The translations under genes and the position numbers were made by a program. This document shows positions 12,764 to 25,439 of a DNA stretch of 64,000 nt, one piece after another. Source of the stretch: Euglena gracilis (Eukaryota; Euglenida; Euglenophyceae; Euglenales); NCBI GenBank assembly GCA_039621445.1, contig CP154955.1, forward strand, positions 25,971,069 through 26,035,068, written 5' to 3'. A model generated the notes under the pieces. The model was not told where the DNA came from and ran no database searches. It worked only from the letters and a program-made list of their open reading frames with translations. Positions within the stretch are counted from its first letter, which is position 1, and each line of letters begins with the position of its first letter.

Positions 12764-13914
12764 TTGGACAATGATCAAATATTGTGAATACCTCTTAAAA
12801 TCAGGGGTTAAAGCGCATGGACCTTTGAAAAAAGGGACACAAGAATGCAAAAAAAAACAAGAAAAACATTTGTTGCCCATACTTCACTTTTGTGCTTGAA
12901 AGGAAGTTGACTTGAAAAAATTTTCCCTCCTCTGAGAAATTCTTTGCCATGCAACTTTGCTTTGACGTGTTTATGTTGATTAGATTTCGGGAACATTCTG
13001 TTCCAAAAATTTTCAATTTGTTGGTCAGAAGATTCCAAATTTGACAAAATTTTATAAAAATCTTAGAGGCCGAAATGTGGAGTTCTTCCAAGTCGAAGAA
13101 AACTTACCAGTAAAAAGCGACAAAAATCGTGAAAAACAAAAGACACAAAAAACCGCAAAAAGACTTTGAAAATATTGAAATAAAAACCACAAAACCCCGA
13201 AAAAACGCAAACACGCGTTTCGATTTCCCCCCTTGCTCTAATGGGAGAGCATTTGGATAGCACAGCCAGGTCTTTCTGAACGGCTGGAGGATCCACCCAG
13301 GCCCAGGCTGGAGAAAAGTGCTGGCTCACATATGACACGAACCCAGGCGAGAAAAGTGCAGCTGGCTGAAATCCCCACAGAGGGGCCTGCAGGGAGGATT
13401 CCATCTGGGCGAACTCCCAAACCCAAGCAAAAAATCTGATTCTAGCTCGGTCTCCACCAAAAAAAAAAGCAAAACAAAACAAAAAACCATTTACCGTTTT
13501 GAGAATTTCATCCTCAATAAAAACTGGCGCTCTGGGCTGCAAAAACTGGACCCAGCTTGAGCGGACGCCCAGAGTGGAATCGGGTTGCTGGAAAAAAAAT
13601 CGGACAACAGCCAGGGGTGGGGTTACATTGGGCTGGAGAATCTCCTGGTCCGAATTGGACGGTGTAGTGCAAGTCCATGGCAATATATTGTTGGAAACTT
13701 CAGCGTTCCCAGACTGAAGGTAATTTCGAAATAAATGGGTAAGCATTCAGAGAGCTGTTACCCAAAAGTTCAAGTTGCAGGGAGGATTGAAAGCCAAAAA
13801 TGTGCTGGTTTGGCTGCCCAAATAACACACCCTCCTGGACCTATATTAACCCTGCGCTTTGGGTGCTTAAATAAAATAAATAAACACAAAGCCCCCCCTG
13901 GCATTATATACCGG
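12764..13914. other. Host non-coding stretch
   Basis: Unique AT-rich sequence right of the duplication, then a moderately GC stretch (13220-13720). A 227-codon minus-strand open frame covers most of 13063-13746 but shows no recognisable domain or splice structure. Confidence 0.5.
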
Positions 13915-14300
13915 ACGTGATTTTAAGACCCAGGGGCTTCATATTTGGGGGGGGGCTTTATATTTGGGGGAAAAAATCAAAAAAATTTCGGTTGGCCTCT
14001 GTGACCTTCGGGGGCCTTCAATTATGGCTAAATACCAATTGCATGCCAAAATTTCGTTGTGTGACTCCTATTTTTCACAGAAATGTGCAATCTTATCCAA
14101 AATGGAACACTTCTGGTGAAAAAAAAATGTTGTATCCACCCTAAATTTGGCTGCTTTTTCCTGAATGACACCAGCGTCTGGCTCTATGTCGGGGGGGGGG
14201 GGCTCTATATTTGGGCGGCAAATCCAAACCCCTGGGGTGGCTTTATATTGGGGGGGGGGGGGGTCAAATCTGGGGGGGGGGGGCTTATATTTGGGGGGGT
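13915..14300 (+). repeat. Interspersed repeat family R2, copy 1
   Basis: About 385 bases bounded by runs of the form CTTTATATTTGGGGG. An inverted, diverged copy lies at 23440-23825. Shared blocks are the G-run termini, a segment around CACCAGCGTCTGG, and a segment with TTCGTTGTGTG. The ends, repeated internally near 14200-14300, look like the edges of a short non-autonomous element. Confidence 0.75.
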
Positions 14301-16397
14301 TAATAGGATCAGAGATGAAAATAATCAGAAACATTGTGGGAAATTTTGATTTTGAATATATGTGAAAATGTCAAATTTTGGGGAGAATGTCAAATCGGTC
14401 GCCTTTTTTAACACGCTGAAGCCAGAAACCCTTTATGTCTGTGACAATTGTTTTGAATAATTCAATTTGTGCTGCATCGACATCCAAATTTTTCTCAAAA
14501 ATGATTTTGGCAAAAATTTGTCTGCAAAGATTTTGGCACAAAGAAATTTGACCTTTGGAGGGTCCTGGGTTCCACCCAGAGGCTTCTTTAGGACCTGGGA
14601 GGGAGGGGGGGGGGGTCCGGACCCACCCACACCCTGGGGAGGGGGGAGGCCAACGGGATCAGGGGGGGCCCACTTTTGGGGGGGTCAATTTTGAGGTACA
14701 AAAAAAAATTTTCAGCACTTCGCGCCCAGAAAAGAAGAAAACCCACTCAGCCCACTCAAAGTACCCACTCAGCCCGACCCCCTACCCCCCCCAGGGGGGG
14801 GGGGCTCAGCCGGGACCCACCCACCAGGTTAAAAAACTTCAAAAAAACCTCTGCCTCCACTCAAAAAGATGGCTAAATTTTCCAAAACCTTTGGTTGATG
14901 GGGGTAGTTAATCCTACAGTCAAGGAGGGGGGAAATGGGGGGGCATCTCCACATAAAACTGTGACACTTTCCTGATATCGATACCCTCGGGGAAAACTAA
15001 CTTCAAAAGTCAAATGCACCCACCTGCGCGCTTGTTGGCCCAGGATGTAAACCCCCCCAAATAACCGGGCGGGGTGCCAGGTTATTGGAACCAACCTTTG
15101 GCCCTGCCCCCCCCCCCAAGCCAGACTATTTGGGCCCTTTTTTCAGCGTCGCAAAGGAATTTTGCCTGAAAGGGGTGCCAAGTTACTGGAACCATCTCTT
15201 TTGCCCCTCCCCCCGCCAAGTTATTCGGCCCCCGCCAGGTTATTTGGGGGGATTTACTACGAGAGAGAACTAGAAATGAGAAAAATTTTCAGTTCTGCAG
15301 GGGGAATTTGTTGGCCAAAAAGTGCAAAAATGCCAAAAAAAATTGACGAAAATTTTGGTTGGGGGAAAATTGGTGCCAAAATGGGAATTTTTCATTGTCA
15401 AATAATTTTCAACCAAAAAAAACCGGGAAAATCGAAAAAATAAACGTGTTTGTGTCCCCCCTGCAGAACGAATCAAAAGCAGAGGTCGAAAAAAAAATGC
15501 CACCCAAATTCGGCAATCCTGGTCAAATCATCAGAGCGATGCAATTTACATGAAATTCCCCCCAAACGTCTCAAACAAAAGGTTAAAAGATTCTTCCAAC
15601 TCTGTTGCATTTGGGAGGGAAGGAATGGGTGGATTGTGCCAATGGAGCAGCAGATTTGATTTCCTTGGACTGCACATTTTCCTGGTTGACGGGGTTCATC
15701 AACAAAATGAGCTCTATATTGTGTCTTGCAGGGACCTGTTGTGGAAATGAAAGCACCGGATGGGACAGGGACAACGCGCCACAAATCACACCCGAGGAGC
15801 CCCGGTGCTGTCTGAAAGAGGGGCAGTGGCAGTCCGCTTCCGAAGGAGGCAAAGACCTGCAGAATAGAGGGGACAACGGTTCCCTTCCAACTTTGGTGCC
15901 ATGCTGCGGAGGGGACAAAAATTGGCTCTTGTCCAAATGCATGCCTTTGAATAGTGGCCACCCAAACGAATCCACCTGCTGCGGGGGTGAGGGAAAATCG
16001 GGCATGCATAACATTTGGCTCCGACGGAATTGGTGGCAAAAATGGGTTGTTTTTTTTTTCTAAAATGGGCTAGAAAATTTTGGGCAAATTTTCTTTGCAG
16101 GTTATTTGGGAACTCAATATACATTATATATTGAAATATTTGGCAAATTTTGACCGGTCAGTTTGTCCTAACCAACTATACGTATGCCGAATCCCTGCTC
16201 CTTCCTCCGCTCTCCTTCAAACAGCATGAAAGCCAAAGAGAATTGCTTCATTTTATTTCGACCATTATTCACGACTAACTGGGAGAAATGGCTTCATCTG
16301 CCCCCCCTCCCCCACATGGACCTATTGGATTTGGAACACCTGACCCACCAACCAAAAGTCCAACAGCATTTCCAATGTGCATTTGGGGGAGACACAC
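14301..16397. other. Host non-coding stretch with possible exons
   Basis: Mostly homopolymer-rich intronic or intergenic DNA. A minus-strand stretch at about 15570-15750 follows a CAG acceptor-like site and stays open for about 60 codons; it could be an exon of the RING ligase gene or chance. No other gene is seen. Confidence 0.4.
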
Positions 16398-16445
16398 CTG
16401 CTCCACAATATCCCCGAAGTTGTGGAAGCCACCGACGGGCATCCC
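16398..16445 (-). CDS. Probable internal exon of the RNF126-like gene
   Basis: A short minus-strand open segment (GGFHNFGDIVEQ) resembles the part of RNF126 that precedes the pre-RING helix. It is preceded by CTCAG and followed by GTGTGTC. Using the GT two bases further on, the phase joins correctly to the exon at 12502-12624. The 5' limit is uncertain and the exon may be longer. Confidence 0.45.
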
Positions 16446-17214
16446 CTGAGCAATCACTATGCGAGCTCTCAGCCAGGCTCCCGCTGCTTGCCATGCACCA
16501 GGCTCAAGAGGAAGCCTGCTTCGGGAATTCCAGGCACCAATGGTCTACTCGGCCGTGGTGGAATGGGGACGATGGCAGGAGAGGCACCACTTGCTGGAGC
16601 TTACCTGGAGCAGGGGGGGGGGTATGAACGAGAATTTTTTCTCTTCTTTATTAAATTCTGGAGTTCCTGAAACTTGATTTCTATTGGGGTCACTGTGGGG
16701 TCGAAAAAACAAAAAAAAGAAACATAAAAATTAAATAAATAAGGGGAAAATATCTTCTTTGAAAAAAAAGAAATTCCCTAGGAAAGCCATTTGGGAAACG
16801 GAAATGCACTCCCCTCCCGTCACTGGCAAAAATCACACCTTTTCCGACCATTTTTCAGGGGGGGGGGTCCTTTTTGGAAAACTGTAACCTCTTTGCCCAT
16901 TTCTTTTTTGGTGGTCCCGGAAGTGGATGGAGTTGGGCAGTTTCTGTTTCTTGTGGCGCTCATTGAACCAAAGACTAAGCCAAGGAAATCCAGGGCCCCA
17001 AGGGCCCCAAATAGTGCCAATGATGCAAGAACTATGCAAAACACACTTCATTTCGAGGGACATCCACCAAATCTAGAAGAAAGAAATCCATAAAAAAACG
17101 CAAACAAAAAAACACAAAAGAAAAATGCAACCAAATTGTGCCAATGCGAATTCAACAAAATATGAGTGAAAATAATACTAAGAAAAATGCAAACAGGGGA
17201 TTAAGCCCACTGAT

Positions 17215-17349
17215 CCCCTGGACAGAGGCGCCATGACGGCTGGAGGACGAGGAAGCAATGAATCGCTCGGGCTCGTCCTCCGCCTCCACATGCTCCACAA
17301 AGGTCCCCTTGCACTGCTGGCATTCCGGCCCGTCGTCCCTCGCCGTCAC
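17215..17349 (-). CDS. Probable 5' exon with zinc-ribbon half of the RNF126-like gene
   Basis: The minus strand after a GGGGCAG acceptor reads a segment with PECQQCKGTFVEHVE, which resembles the second CxxC half of the N-terminal zinc ribbon of RNF126/RNF115 (a CPRCxxGFIEEL-like pattern). This zinc ribbon binds ubiquitin or client proteins in the family. The donor is not clear. Orientation and order agree with the downstream exons at 16.4 and 11.5-12.6 kb. Confidence 0.5.
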
Positions 17350-20300
17350 CTGCCCCCACCAACGGAGCATCCTGGGTCCGTTGTGTTTCCACTGCTGGGG
17401 GAGGAGGGACCATAGATTCACTTAGTGACCGGGGGGAGCACTTTCTCCCGGGCCATACATTTTTTGCCGACTTCCCGGGGAGGGGGGTCACTTCCAGTCT
17501 TCCAAAAACATTTTTTCAATCTTTTTCGGAAAACGAGTCACTGCCCCCCCCCCGAGGTTGGCCACTCTGGAATCCAAGGGAAATTTTACCAAAAAACGTG
17601 AAAAAAGAACAAAAAAAATTCCGGTCACTTCAGTGGTTTTTTGCCGACCCCCTGGGGGGGGGGGTCCAAAAACCAGTAGTCACCATGAAAAAAACCAGTC
17701 ATCCCCCAGGGGGGGGGGGTGACTGGTTTTGTATGTCCCGGTTGTATGTCCCAGACCCACCCACCCACTTCGATAGCTGACCCCCCCCCAGATCAACCAC
17801 CCATCCACCCACCCAAAACCCAGCTAAAATCGGCCGACAACGATGAAAATAATGCAAAAAAAATACCAGGCCCAGCCTTCAGCCAGGCCAAAATCTGACT
17901 CAATGATGCACCCACCCGGGGGGTCCAGAGGCCCCAACCCACCCACCCACTCTCGATAACACACCCACCCACCCACCCACCCCCGGGGGGTGGGGCCGCA
18001 CAGGTGTTAAGTGAATCTATGGGAGGGACCCCTCCTTGGGTTTCCTCTTCCAGGCAGAGCAGGCACACGTTTCGATCAGCCACCAGCCTCGGCCTGCCTT
18101 ACCCGGAGAGGACTCACAAGCATTTTGGTCATCAAAATATTTGAGCCAATTGCGTCGCCGACCATTCATCTCTTTACGGTTCTTCTGTTTACTCCGACTT
18201 CAAACTTGTCAGTTGGACAAATGAAAACGCAAGCACACAGAGACCAAAAACGTTGCACAGGTGCCACATTGCACACCTGGGTCCTGCAGGCACAGTCCCA
18301 GCAATAAAAACTCATCCAGCCGTCACAACGGACAATGAGACAACAGAGGCAAAAAAGAGATTCCTACGGAAAAGAAACAAGCCGTTCCAACATCAGAGGA
18401 AATCTCAAGCATCATATTTTCTTCATCAGGCACAAAACAAATCCCATCGTATTCACATTTCCCAGCGGATGTTGCTCAGAAAAAGGAGTTGGGTATCCCA
18501 ACACTATCAATATCAACGATTGCCCAGGACAGGGAATTTTCCAGCCCCCCCCCCCCCCGGGGTGCATCCATCGACTGGAAAAGGGTGCTGGCTGGACCCT
18601 CCCCCACCCCCCAAGGGAGTGGGGCCAATTGAGTGCTTCGATTGTTCCTCGGAGTGCTCATAGCACCAACATCAAAGCCAAAAGGCTGCCAAATAATCAA
18701 TTTTGGGTCCAAAAAACAAAATAAGTGCTAAATATTCAAACAGTGATTGTGGCACACACTTTCAAAGCATTCAAGTTGTTGTGGTGCACATGGCACACAA
18801 AGGGAAATTCTGCTGCAGCGCAACGGGTCATGAAAAATGTTCTGTGGTGGCAACAGCGCAAAAAATTTTTTTTTCCAGTTGCACTAACAACAGGCACGTA
18901 ATCAAGCAGAGACAGCAGTCAAAGAAACAGAAAGGATACACTGGCCAAATATGGCACCTCACCGGGTGCTGAGCGTCGGCAAGTGCTGGGGGAGCCACAT
19001 TCACATTCATCTTGGAGGGGAAAAAATTGTTTCATCTCAAAAAAGGAGAACCATCCTTGAGAGGCAGATTCCTGAAGAGCTTCCAATACGGGGAAGATGA
19101 ACAACTTCGGTTGGAATGCTCTCAAAATGAACATAATTGTTGCACAAATAGTTTTGCAAATTTCTGAATTGAAATATTCATAATTTTTCCTGCTTTGGGC
19201 AAAAATGTTTCTTTTTCTCCTGCAGTAATCTCCATTACCGTGATAACCAAATACTTGACACAATAATCAGCGGTAGAATTTCTTGTCATTGTTAGCTGGG
19301 AGGGTGCATCGGGCACTTTGGGAGATGCAATTCCAAGCAACTTCTGAATTTCGGTCCTCAGGGAGGTGAAAATGAGCAGAAGCCGCAAAGATGCATTGAA
19401 GCGCGGTTGTGGTGAACACAGAGGTAGTGAACAACGTCCGTACCTCAACTGGGTTGGTCGAGCGGTTTGGTCACTCTCGGTCGACCCTTCTTCTGCTTCG
19501 GGCCTGGGGGAAAAATGCAAAAAAAAACCTTCTTGGGAACAAGATTTTTTTTAAAAAAAACTTCCTTTCCTTCAGCATACATCTCTCTCTTTGAGGACGG
19601 CCAGGGCTGAATTTTGGGCTGGCTGCCCCCCCCCCCCCAGCTGTCCCTGAGCTGGGTCTTAGGAGCTTGAACTGTTGCGCAAAACAATAACAGCAGCAGC
19701 AGCAGCAACAACAACAACGCAGCCAAACCACACACAGGGGAGACACAGGGGAGGGGGAAATATGCAGCAAGGCTCCTCAAATATGCAATGCAAAAAAAAA
19801 TGCAAAAATATGCAAGTTGGGGCTAGGCGCTCCCTGGGGCTGTGCACTTTTCCACTGGAGAGGACTTGGAAAAATTTCACTTGCTCCGAAAATGCAACCT
19901 TAAAGGAAAATGTGATGCAAAATTGTGAAGTGATATGGTTGGTCCACCTGGTTGCATCCACTTACATTTCATTATGCAACTACTGCTGATGTGAAATTGG
20001 TCCAAAACGTCAGGTATGCAACCTCCAGTTGTCTGAGCAAGTGGAGCAATTTGCCTGTGCAAATGCCCGAAGAAAATCGAAAAGGCAAAATATGCAAAAA
20101 AATGCAAAAAATGGGATTTTTCACAAATTTTCTTTAATTATGCAAAGAAAAGCAAATTATGCAAAGAAGTGCAAACTCTAAAGATGTTTAATTATGCAAA
20201 TTATGCAACTTGCACATATTCCCCCTGGGGGACACAACATGGACCCTCGAAAAACGCGAAGAAAAAAACACAGACAAAATGAAAACAAATGAACGCAAAA

Positions 20301-20926
20301 AAACCCCCTCAAATTGCATGTAAAATCCTTCAGGAGCTCCCCCGGGACTGAGGACTGATGATTTTTCATCTTCTCTGGGAAATTTTTCATCATGCAAACA
20401 TGTTTTGATGCATTTTGATTGACTTTGGGAACATCCTGGCTATAAAAATTTGCAATTTGTTGGCCAAAAAATCAAAAAAATGGAAAAAATACAAAAAGTG
20501 TGGTAACATGGCAAAAATTGTCCACAATGTAGAATTTTTTTAGGTAATAAAAACTTCCCATCAAAAATTGGGAAATCACCAGGAAAAAAAACACAAAAAA
20601 GAGACAAAAAATGTGTTCGTGCTCCTCGTGGCCTCATCCCTCTTTCAGAAAAATTTGGAAGGGTTGGTATTTTAAAAACACACCAACCATCCAGAATACC
20701 ATTTTTCAACTATAGGGGCTCCAGCTGGGCCAGTGGCCAGCAGGGGGGGGGGGGCGCTGGGCTGAGTCAAAATAAGCTGGGTACAGCAGCTGCCTCCCGT
20801 GGATCTGAAAAACTTTAAAGACGTGCATGATTCACAACCGCCAACAAAAGCATTGTGAGCGCAATGATGATGTCCACCAGCTTGTGCTGTGAGGCAAAAA
20901 AGCATCAACGCGTAGGGATGGTGCAC
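17350..20926. other. Host non-coding stretch
   Basis: Long G and C runs, CCCA repeats (17750-17990), AT-rich blocks with many ATGCAAA words (19780-20410) and a short CAG/CAA run (19685-19720). No convincing gene is recognised. First exons of the RING gene may lie here but cannot be fixed. Confidence 0.45.
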
Positions 20927-21194
20927 CTTTCAAATCAGATTTCCGCCGCTGCTGCCTGCGGGACAGCGAAGCCGGCGCGTCCCCCATCGGCATTGGTGCG
21001 TCGGGGGCCCCGCTGCCCGCTTCCTCCTCCTCACTGGGCCCTGCCGCCCCTTCGCCCGCTGCCGGGCCCGCCTCGGCAGGAACGCTGCTCAGGCTGGGCA
21101 GGGGCACTGGGGCCCCCGCCTCCGCCGCGGGGGGTTTGCTGCTCGCGGCCGCGTTCTCACGCGACGGCTTGGGCTCAGGGCAGAGCGGGAAGGC
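20927..21194 (-). CDS. Exon of unknown multi-exon host gene (acidic, low complexity)
   Basis: A 268-base GC-rich exon on the minus strand, bounded by CCACCAG and by AAAG followed by GTGCAC. It encodes an Ala/Pro/Glu-rich segment with an acidic run (SEEEEAGS) and a basic end (RRQQRRKS). No domain is recognised. It sits in AT-rich DNA, which supports coding status. Probably the same gene as the exons at 21.4-25.2 kb. Confidence 0.6.
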
Positions 21195-21224
21195 CTGGTG
21201 GGGGGGTGGTCGACAAAATTTTGG

Positions 21225-21400
21225 CACACTCAAATTTTACTGACATTTTTTCTTGCTGAAATTTTTTGGACTTTCAATGGCATTTTTTGCTTCAAAAACC
21301 TCTCAAAATCAACATTTTGAGAAAATGTTGAATTTTTGGAAGGTGTAAAAAAATGGGATTTTGGGGGTTTTTGGGAGGACCCCCTATATGGGTGGGGGGG
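21225..21400. repeat. Interspersed repeat family R1, copy 2
   Basis: Second copy of the family at 5988-6150; here it fills the intron between two exons. It ends in G-rich sequence. Confidence 0.8.
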
Positions 21401-21426
21401 GGTGGTCGACCCCCCCCACCCACCAC

Positions 21427-21508
21427 CCTGGCTGTTGATTCCCGTTCTGCCCTGCTTGGGCTTCACGGGGTTGTCAAAGATGCGGTGTGCCTTCTCGCTC
21501 CATTGGGC
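21427..21508 (-). CDS. Exon of unknown multi-exon host gene
   Basis: An 82-base minus-strand exon between TCCACAG and a GT donor after GCCAGG. It encodes QWSEKAHRIFDNPVKPKQG and a few more residues. No family is recognised. Fragments of its GGGCAGAACGGGAAT end recur at 24426 and 24945 next to repeat sequence, as if copied with the repeats. Confidence 0.55.
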
Positions 21509-21599
21509 CTGTGGACAGAGGGCAAGGATAGATACTGGAGATCAACCCATATTGGGTTTGTTGAAAATCTTGAATTCATCAGGTCCGAAAAAATATCGT

Positions 21600-23439
21600 G
21601 AAATATCGGCTTTATTGGGGGGGGGCAACGTACTTTTTTGTTGTTTTTTGGGCGATTTTGGAATTTTGGAATTTTTGGAATTTTGGAATTGCTCAAATGA
21701 TAAACCACCCTCTGACAGCCGTGAAGGAAAAAAAAATCGGCACAGATGCTATGAAAAATCACAAAATGGATGAAAATGACGTCAAAAAGAACGTCTGTTT
21801 TTTGCCAAAAAAAGCCCAAAAGCTCGAAAAATAACAAACAAGTGAACCCGTTGAGGCGTTTTTTGGGGGGAGTGACTTTTGACAGCGAAATATTTGCCCC
21901 CCCCCCCAATAATAAACCTCCCCTCCCCTGGACCCCGACTTCGAGTTTAATCCCTTCTGAAGGGTGGAAAATTCCCCCCCTCTTCCCCCCCCCCAAACCC
22001 AAAAGTCCACAAATTCATCCGTACTTAAAAAAGGAGAGGCAGCCTTCATCTGATGAAACTGTATTTCTCCATTTTGAAGCCTTGAACGTGTCAATTTTGT
22101 GTCATTTGGGCAATTTTTTGGTGGAAATGTGAGACAGAAGGAAGGTTTTGAAACACATGGGCAAGGGGTCATGTACATGTGCCCCTTTCAAGGATGGGAA
22201 AAGTGTGGTGAAAGGTCGAAAATTACCCCTCAAAAAAAATGCTGAAAATCACGGTCATGGGGGGATATACGGCCAGGGACTGTATCAAAATGCCAGCCCC
22301 CCTCTTAAACCCCTACGACACCCCTCCGGGCTCCGGCCAGTTCTCCAATTGCAATTAGAGGGGGGGTATCTCCAAAATTCCTACACAATTTTGACTGTCC
22401 GGATGTCCCCCCAGGCATGGGTGCTGCTCTCTGAATGCAATTCCCTGGTTGCATTTTGGGGGAAGGGTCTACCCCCCCAACTGTCCAGCAGATTTTATCT
22501 TTCCTTGAATTGAGCCTTTATGTCCTGAGAAATGGGATGTTTTGAATCCCAGGGGGCTGTGGATTTTGCAACCATAAATTTTGCCAAAAGCATCCGCGAA
22601 AGCCCTTAAAAAGGGCAGGGCCATTGGATTGCATCTTATTTGGCCCAAAATGGCAGGGGGCTTGTGAAACATTGGTCCCAAAGGGGGGGGTGCCCCATTT
22701 GGGAGGTCGACTTTTTATACATTTTTGGGAAGATCTCAGAGAGTTCTACACGGCCAAATCAAAAAATCCGAAACGGGCCGTTTTGGAGGCTTCACGGCCC
22801 CGCAGATGTTTGGACCTATGTCCGACGGCTGGACCCAAATTGTAATTCGGGGGGGTCCTTTGTAGGGGGGATGGTAATGAAACTGGGGGGGGGGTATGAT
22901 TTAGGAGGTTTACATATTTTCATTCAATGTGAGGTGATGCAAGGATGAACCCCCCCAAAATAAGGCCCCGGGCCAACTTTTTGGGTCTGTTGCTGAAAAT
23001 CCCGGGGGGGGGGGGCTGCTTTTTGGATTTTTGTTGAAACATTCGACCAAAAAAATTTCCGTGGGAGGGTCCAAAAAAAGGCATTTTTGGCAACCAGCGA
23101 AAAAAGTCTCAAAAATGACAAATTTGACTCATGCAACATGGGCAAAATTCAAAAAACCATCCACTTTGGGAGCATTTTCACAGTTTTAGGGGGGTCTTCT
23201 TTTTAGAGGGGGTTCATTTGTGGGGGTCTTATTTCGGGAGAGGGTTTACAGGAAAGCTAGGAAAAGTTAGGAAAACGGCTGAAATCAGGTTTTTGCTTAA
23301 AAATTTTTTATTGCCCAACAGATTGCAAAACACAACTTCCAAAATCAGGTAAGAAAACAAAAAAAATCACACACCAACAACGAGGAAAACGCAAGCAATG
23401 TGGGGGGGCTCGTTCCAAAGTCTGAAGTCATGATCAAAT
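21600..23439. other. Host intronic or intergenic stretch
   Basis: AT-rich DNA with many G/C homopolymers of 6-12 bases. No exon with flanking splice sites could be supported. Confidence 0.5.
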
Positions 23440-23825
23440 AACCCCCGCAAATATAAAACCCCCCCAACACAAAGCCCCCTCAATATAAAGCCCCCCAAGG
23501 GGATTTGGTTTTGTCGCCCAAATATAACCCCCCCTGACGTGGAACCAGACGCTAGACGCTGGTGTCATTCAGGAAAAAGTAGAAAATTTTGGGTGAATAC
23601 AAACGTTTTTTTTTTCACCAGAGATGCTCCATTTGGATAAGAACTGCAAAAACTAGGAGGTACACAACGAAAATTTGGCATAAAACTGGAGTTGGAAGGC
23701 CGCCGAAGGTTATAGAGGCCACCCAAAAAATTTGATTTTCTCCCCCAAATATAAAGCCCCCCCCCCTGGGGTCTTGAAATCCCATTCAAATATAAAGCCG
23801 AGGGGCTTTATATTTGGGGGAGGGG
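23440..23825 (-). repeat. Interspersed repeat family R2, copy 2 (inverted)
   Basis: Inverted copy of 13915-14300, ending in CCCCCAAATATAAAGCCCC at both sides. It abuts the exon at 23831, so the element inserted next to or within the intron edge. Confidence 0.75.
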
Positions 23826-23830
23826 TTTAC

Positions 23831-23922
23831 CTGCTTTACAAACTTGGAACGAAACTTCTTGGCCACCTTCTTGTCGAAATTGAACGCCTTCTTCCACGTC
23901 TTCCTTGCAGTGTCTAGGGAAC
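23831..23922 (-). CDS. Exon of unknown multi-exon host gene (Lys-rich)
   Basis: A 92-base minus-strand exon between TTCAAG and AAGCAG followed by GTAAAC, a good donor. One frame reads a lysine-rich helix-like segment (TWKKAFNFDKKVAKKFRSKF). No domain is recognised. Confidence 0.5.
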
Positions 23923-24267
23923 CTTGAATGGGAGGAGACTGGACAAGAGGCAAAAATAACCCCATCGTTGAGAAAGAAAAGACTGTAAAGAGGGGGCAAT
24001 AAAAAATCTCTGTCCTTTTTCACAATAAAATGCAAAATGGCTTCACAAAATGAAAATTTGATGATTCGCATACACACTGCCTGACCTCTGTTGCGTGCGT
24101 TTTTCTTTCCAAAAAATCATGCCACCCAGTTGCAAAAAAAGACACAAAAAACACAAATAATGCCTTCTGAATCTTTGGACGAATGATATCTGCCCATAAT
24201 TTCTTCCAAAAAGCATTCAGGGGGCAATGCAAGTGGGGTTGCTTGGTGAATGCACACAACAAAATAC

Positions 24268-24339
24268 CTTCACAGAATTCTTCCCATGCAGCAAGGGCTA
24301 ACTTTTTTGCCATCCCAACCAGGGCAACGCATGGACTGT
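24268..24339 (-). CDS. Exon of unknown multi-exon host gene
   Basis: A 72-base minus-strand segment between ATCCAG and GAAG followed by GTATTT, reading VALVGMAKKLALAAWEEFC. Amphipathic helical look, no family recognised. The 5' limit is less sure than the 3' limit. Confidence 0.45.
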
Positions 24340-24689
24340 CTGGATTTCGAAAAGAGCAAATGTGTGAGTATGTTGCTGCTGGAAGTTTTTTTTGATTTAT
24401 TTGAAGTTATGTGTACCCAACCCAGGGCAGAACGGGAAGGCCTGGTGGGGGGGTCCACCCCCCCCCCCCAACCACCACAGCATTTTCACCAATTTTGGGA
24501 AATCGGGATTTTGGGCGGGGAAATTTTTTGTTTATTTTTTTTAAAAAAATTAACCTAAAACACATGATTTTTTGAAGGAAAAGCACACTTTTCATAAAAA
24601 AAAACCCTCAAAAATTTCAGGTTTGAAAATTGGCAGTTTTGAGGAGGGGGGTGGAAAAAAAACAAAGGTCAAAAAAAGTGGACCAAAAT

Positions 24690-24850
24690 TTACACAATCA
24701 AATTTTACTGAATTTTTTTCTCTTGGAAATTTTTTGTATTTTCAATGGCATTTTTTGCTTCAAAAACCTCTCAAAATCAAAATTTTGAGAATTTTGGAAA
24801 GTGTGAAAAAAATTTTGGGGGGTTTTGGGGGGTGCCTCCTGTCCAAAATA
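24690..24850. repeat. Interspersed repeat family R1, copy 3
   Basis: Third copy of the family at 5988-6150 and 21225-21400, again followed by G-rich sequence and then a fragment similar to the end of the exon at 21427. Confidence 0.8.
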
Positions 24851-25125
24851 CACCCGGCTTTCGGCTTACGGAAAAAAAATATTGGGGTCAAATTGGTGCT
24901 CCCAGAAACACGGGAAGAGGTCCCACCCACCACCCTGGCTGTTTGGCCGATTCCCGTTCTGCCCTGCCCCCAACCAGACAGCACCTAAACAAAGAGGGAG
25001 GGTATCTTTACGATCTCTTTTATATTTTTCTTATTTTTGTTGAAAACAGACTTTGAGACACATTTATGGTGATTTGTGCTGGGGGTTAAATACCACGGAA
25101 ATGCTTGGAAGAGACCCTCTCTCAC

Positions 25126-25211
25126 CTCTCTCAGAATGTCCTGTGATTTGACGTCATCAGTTGATCCAAACCCCTTTGGCAAACGGAGTGGTTCGAAGAA
25201 TGTGGGGTAAA
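25126..25211 (-). CDS. Exon of unknown multi-exon host gene
   Basis: An 86-base minus-strand exon between TTGCAAG and GAGAGAG followed by GTGAGAG. It reads YPTFFEPLRLPKGFGSTDD and on. No family is recognised. A further open stretch at 25740-25860 on the same strand may be another exon, but its donor is unclear. Confidence 0.5.
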
Positions 25212-25439
25212 CTTGCAACAATGCATGGGATGACAGGGATAAAATTCTTCTTTGTTGCGTTGGGAAACCTTCCCCCCCCCCAACCTTGTCCCATACCCCT
25301 ATGATCGGGAGGGAGGGAAGATCGGGGGATGGTAACTTGACAAATCTTTCTTTATTGGGGGTGTTGGAGTCGGGGGGGGGGGGCGTGAGGTTGCGGGGGA
25401 GGAAATGTGCAGCATGTGAGTTGCATGACGTCATTTTTT

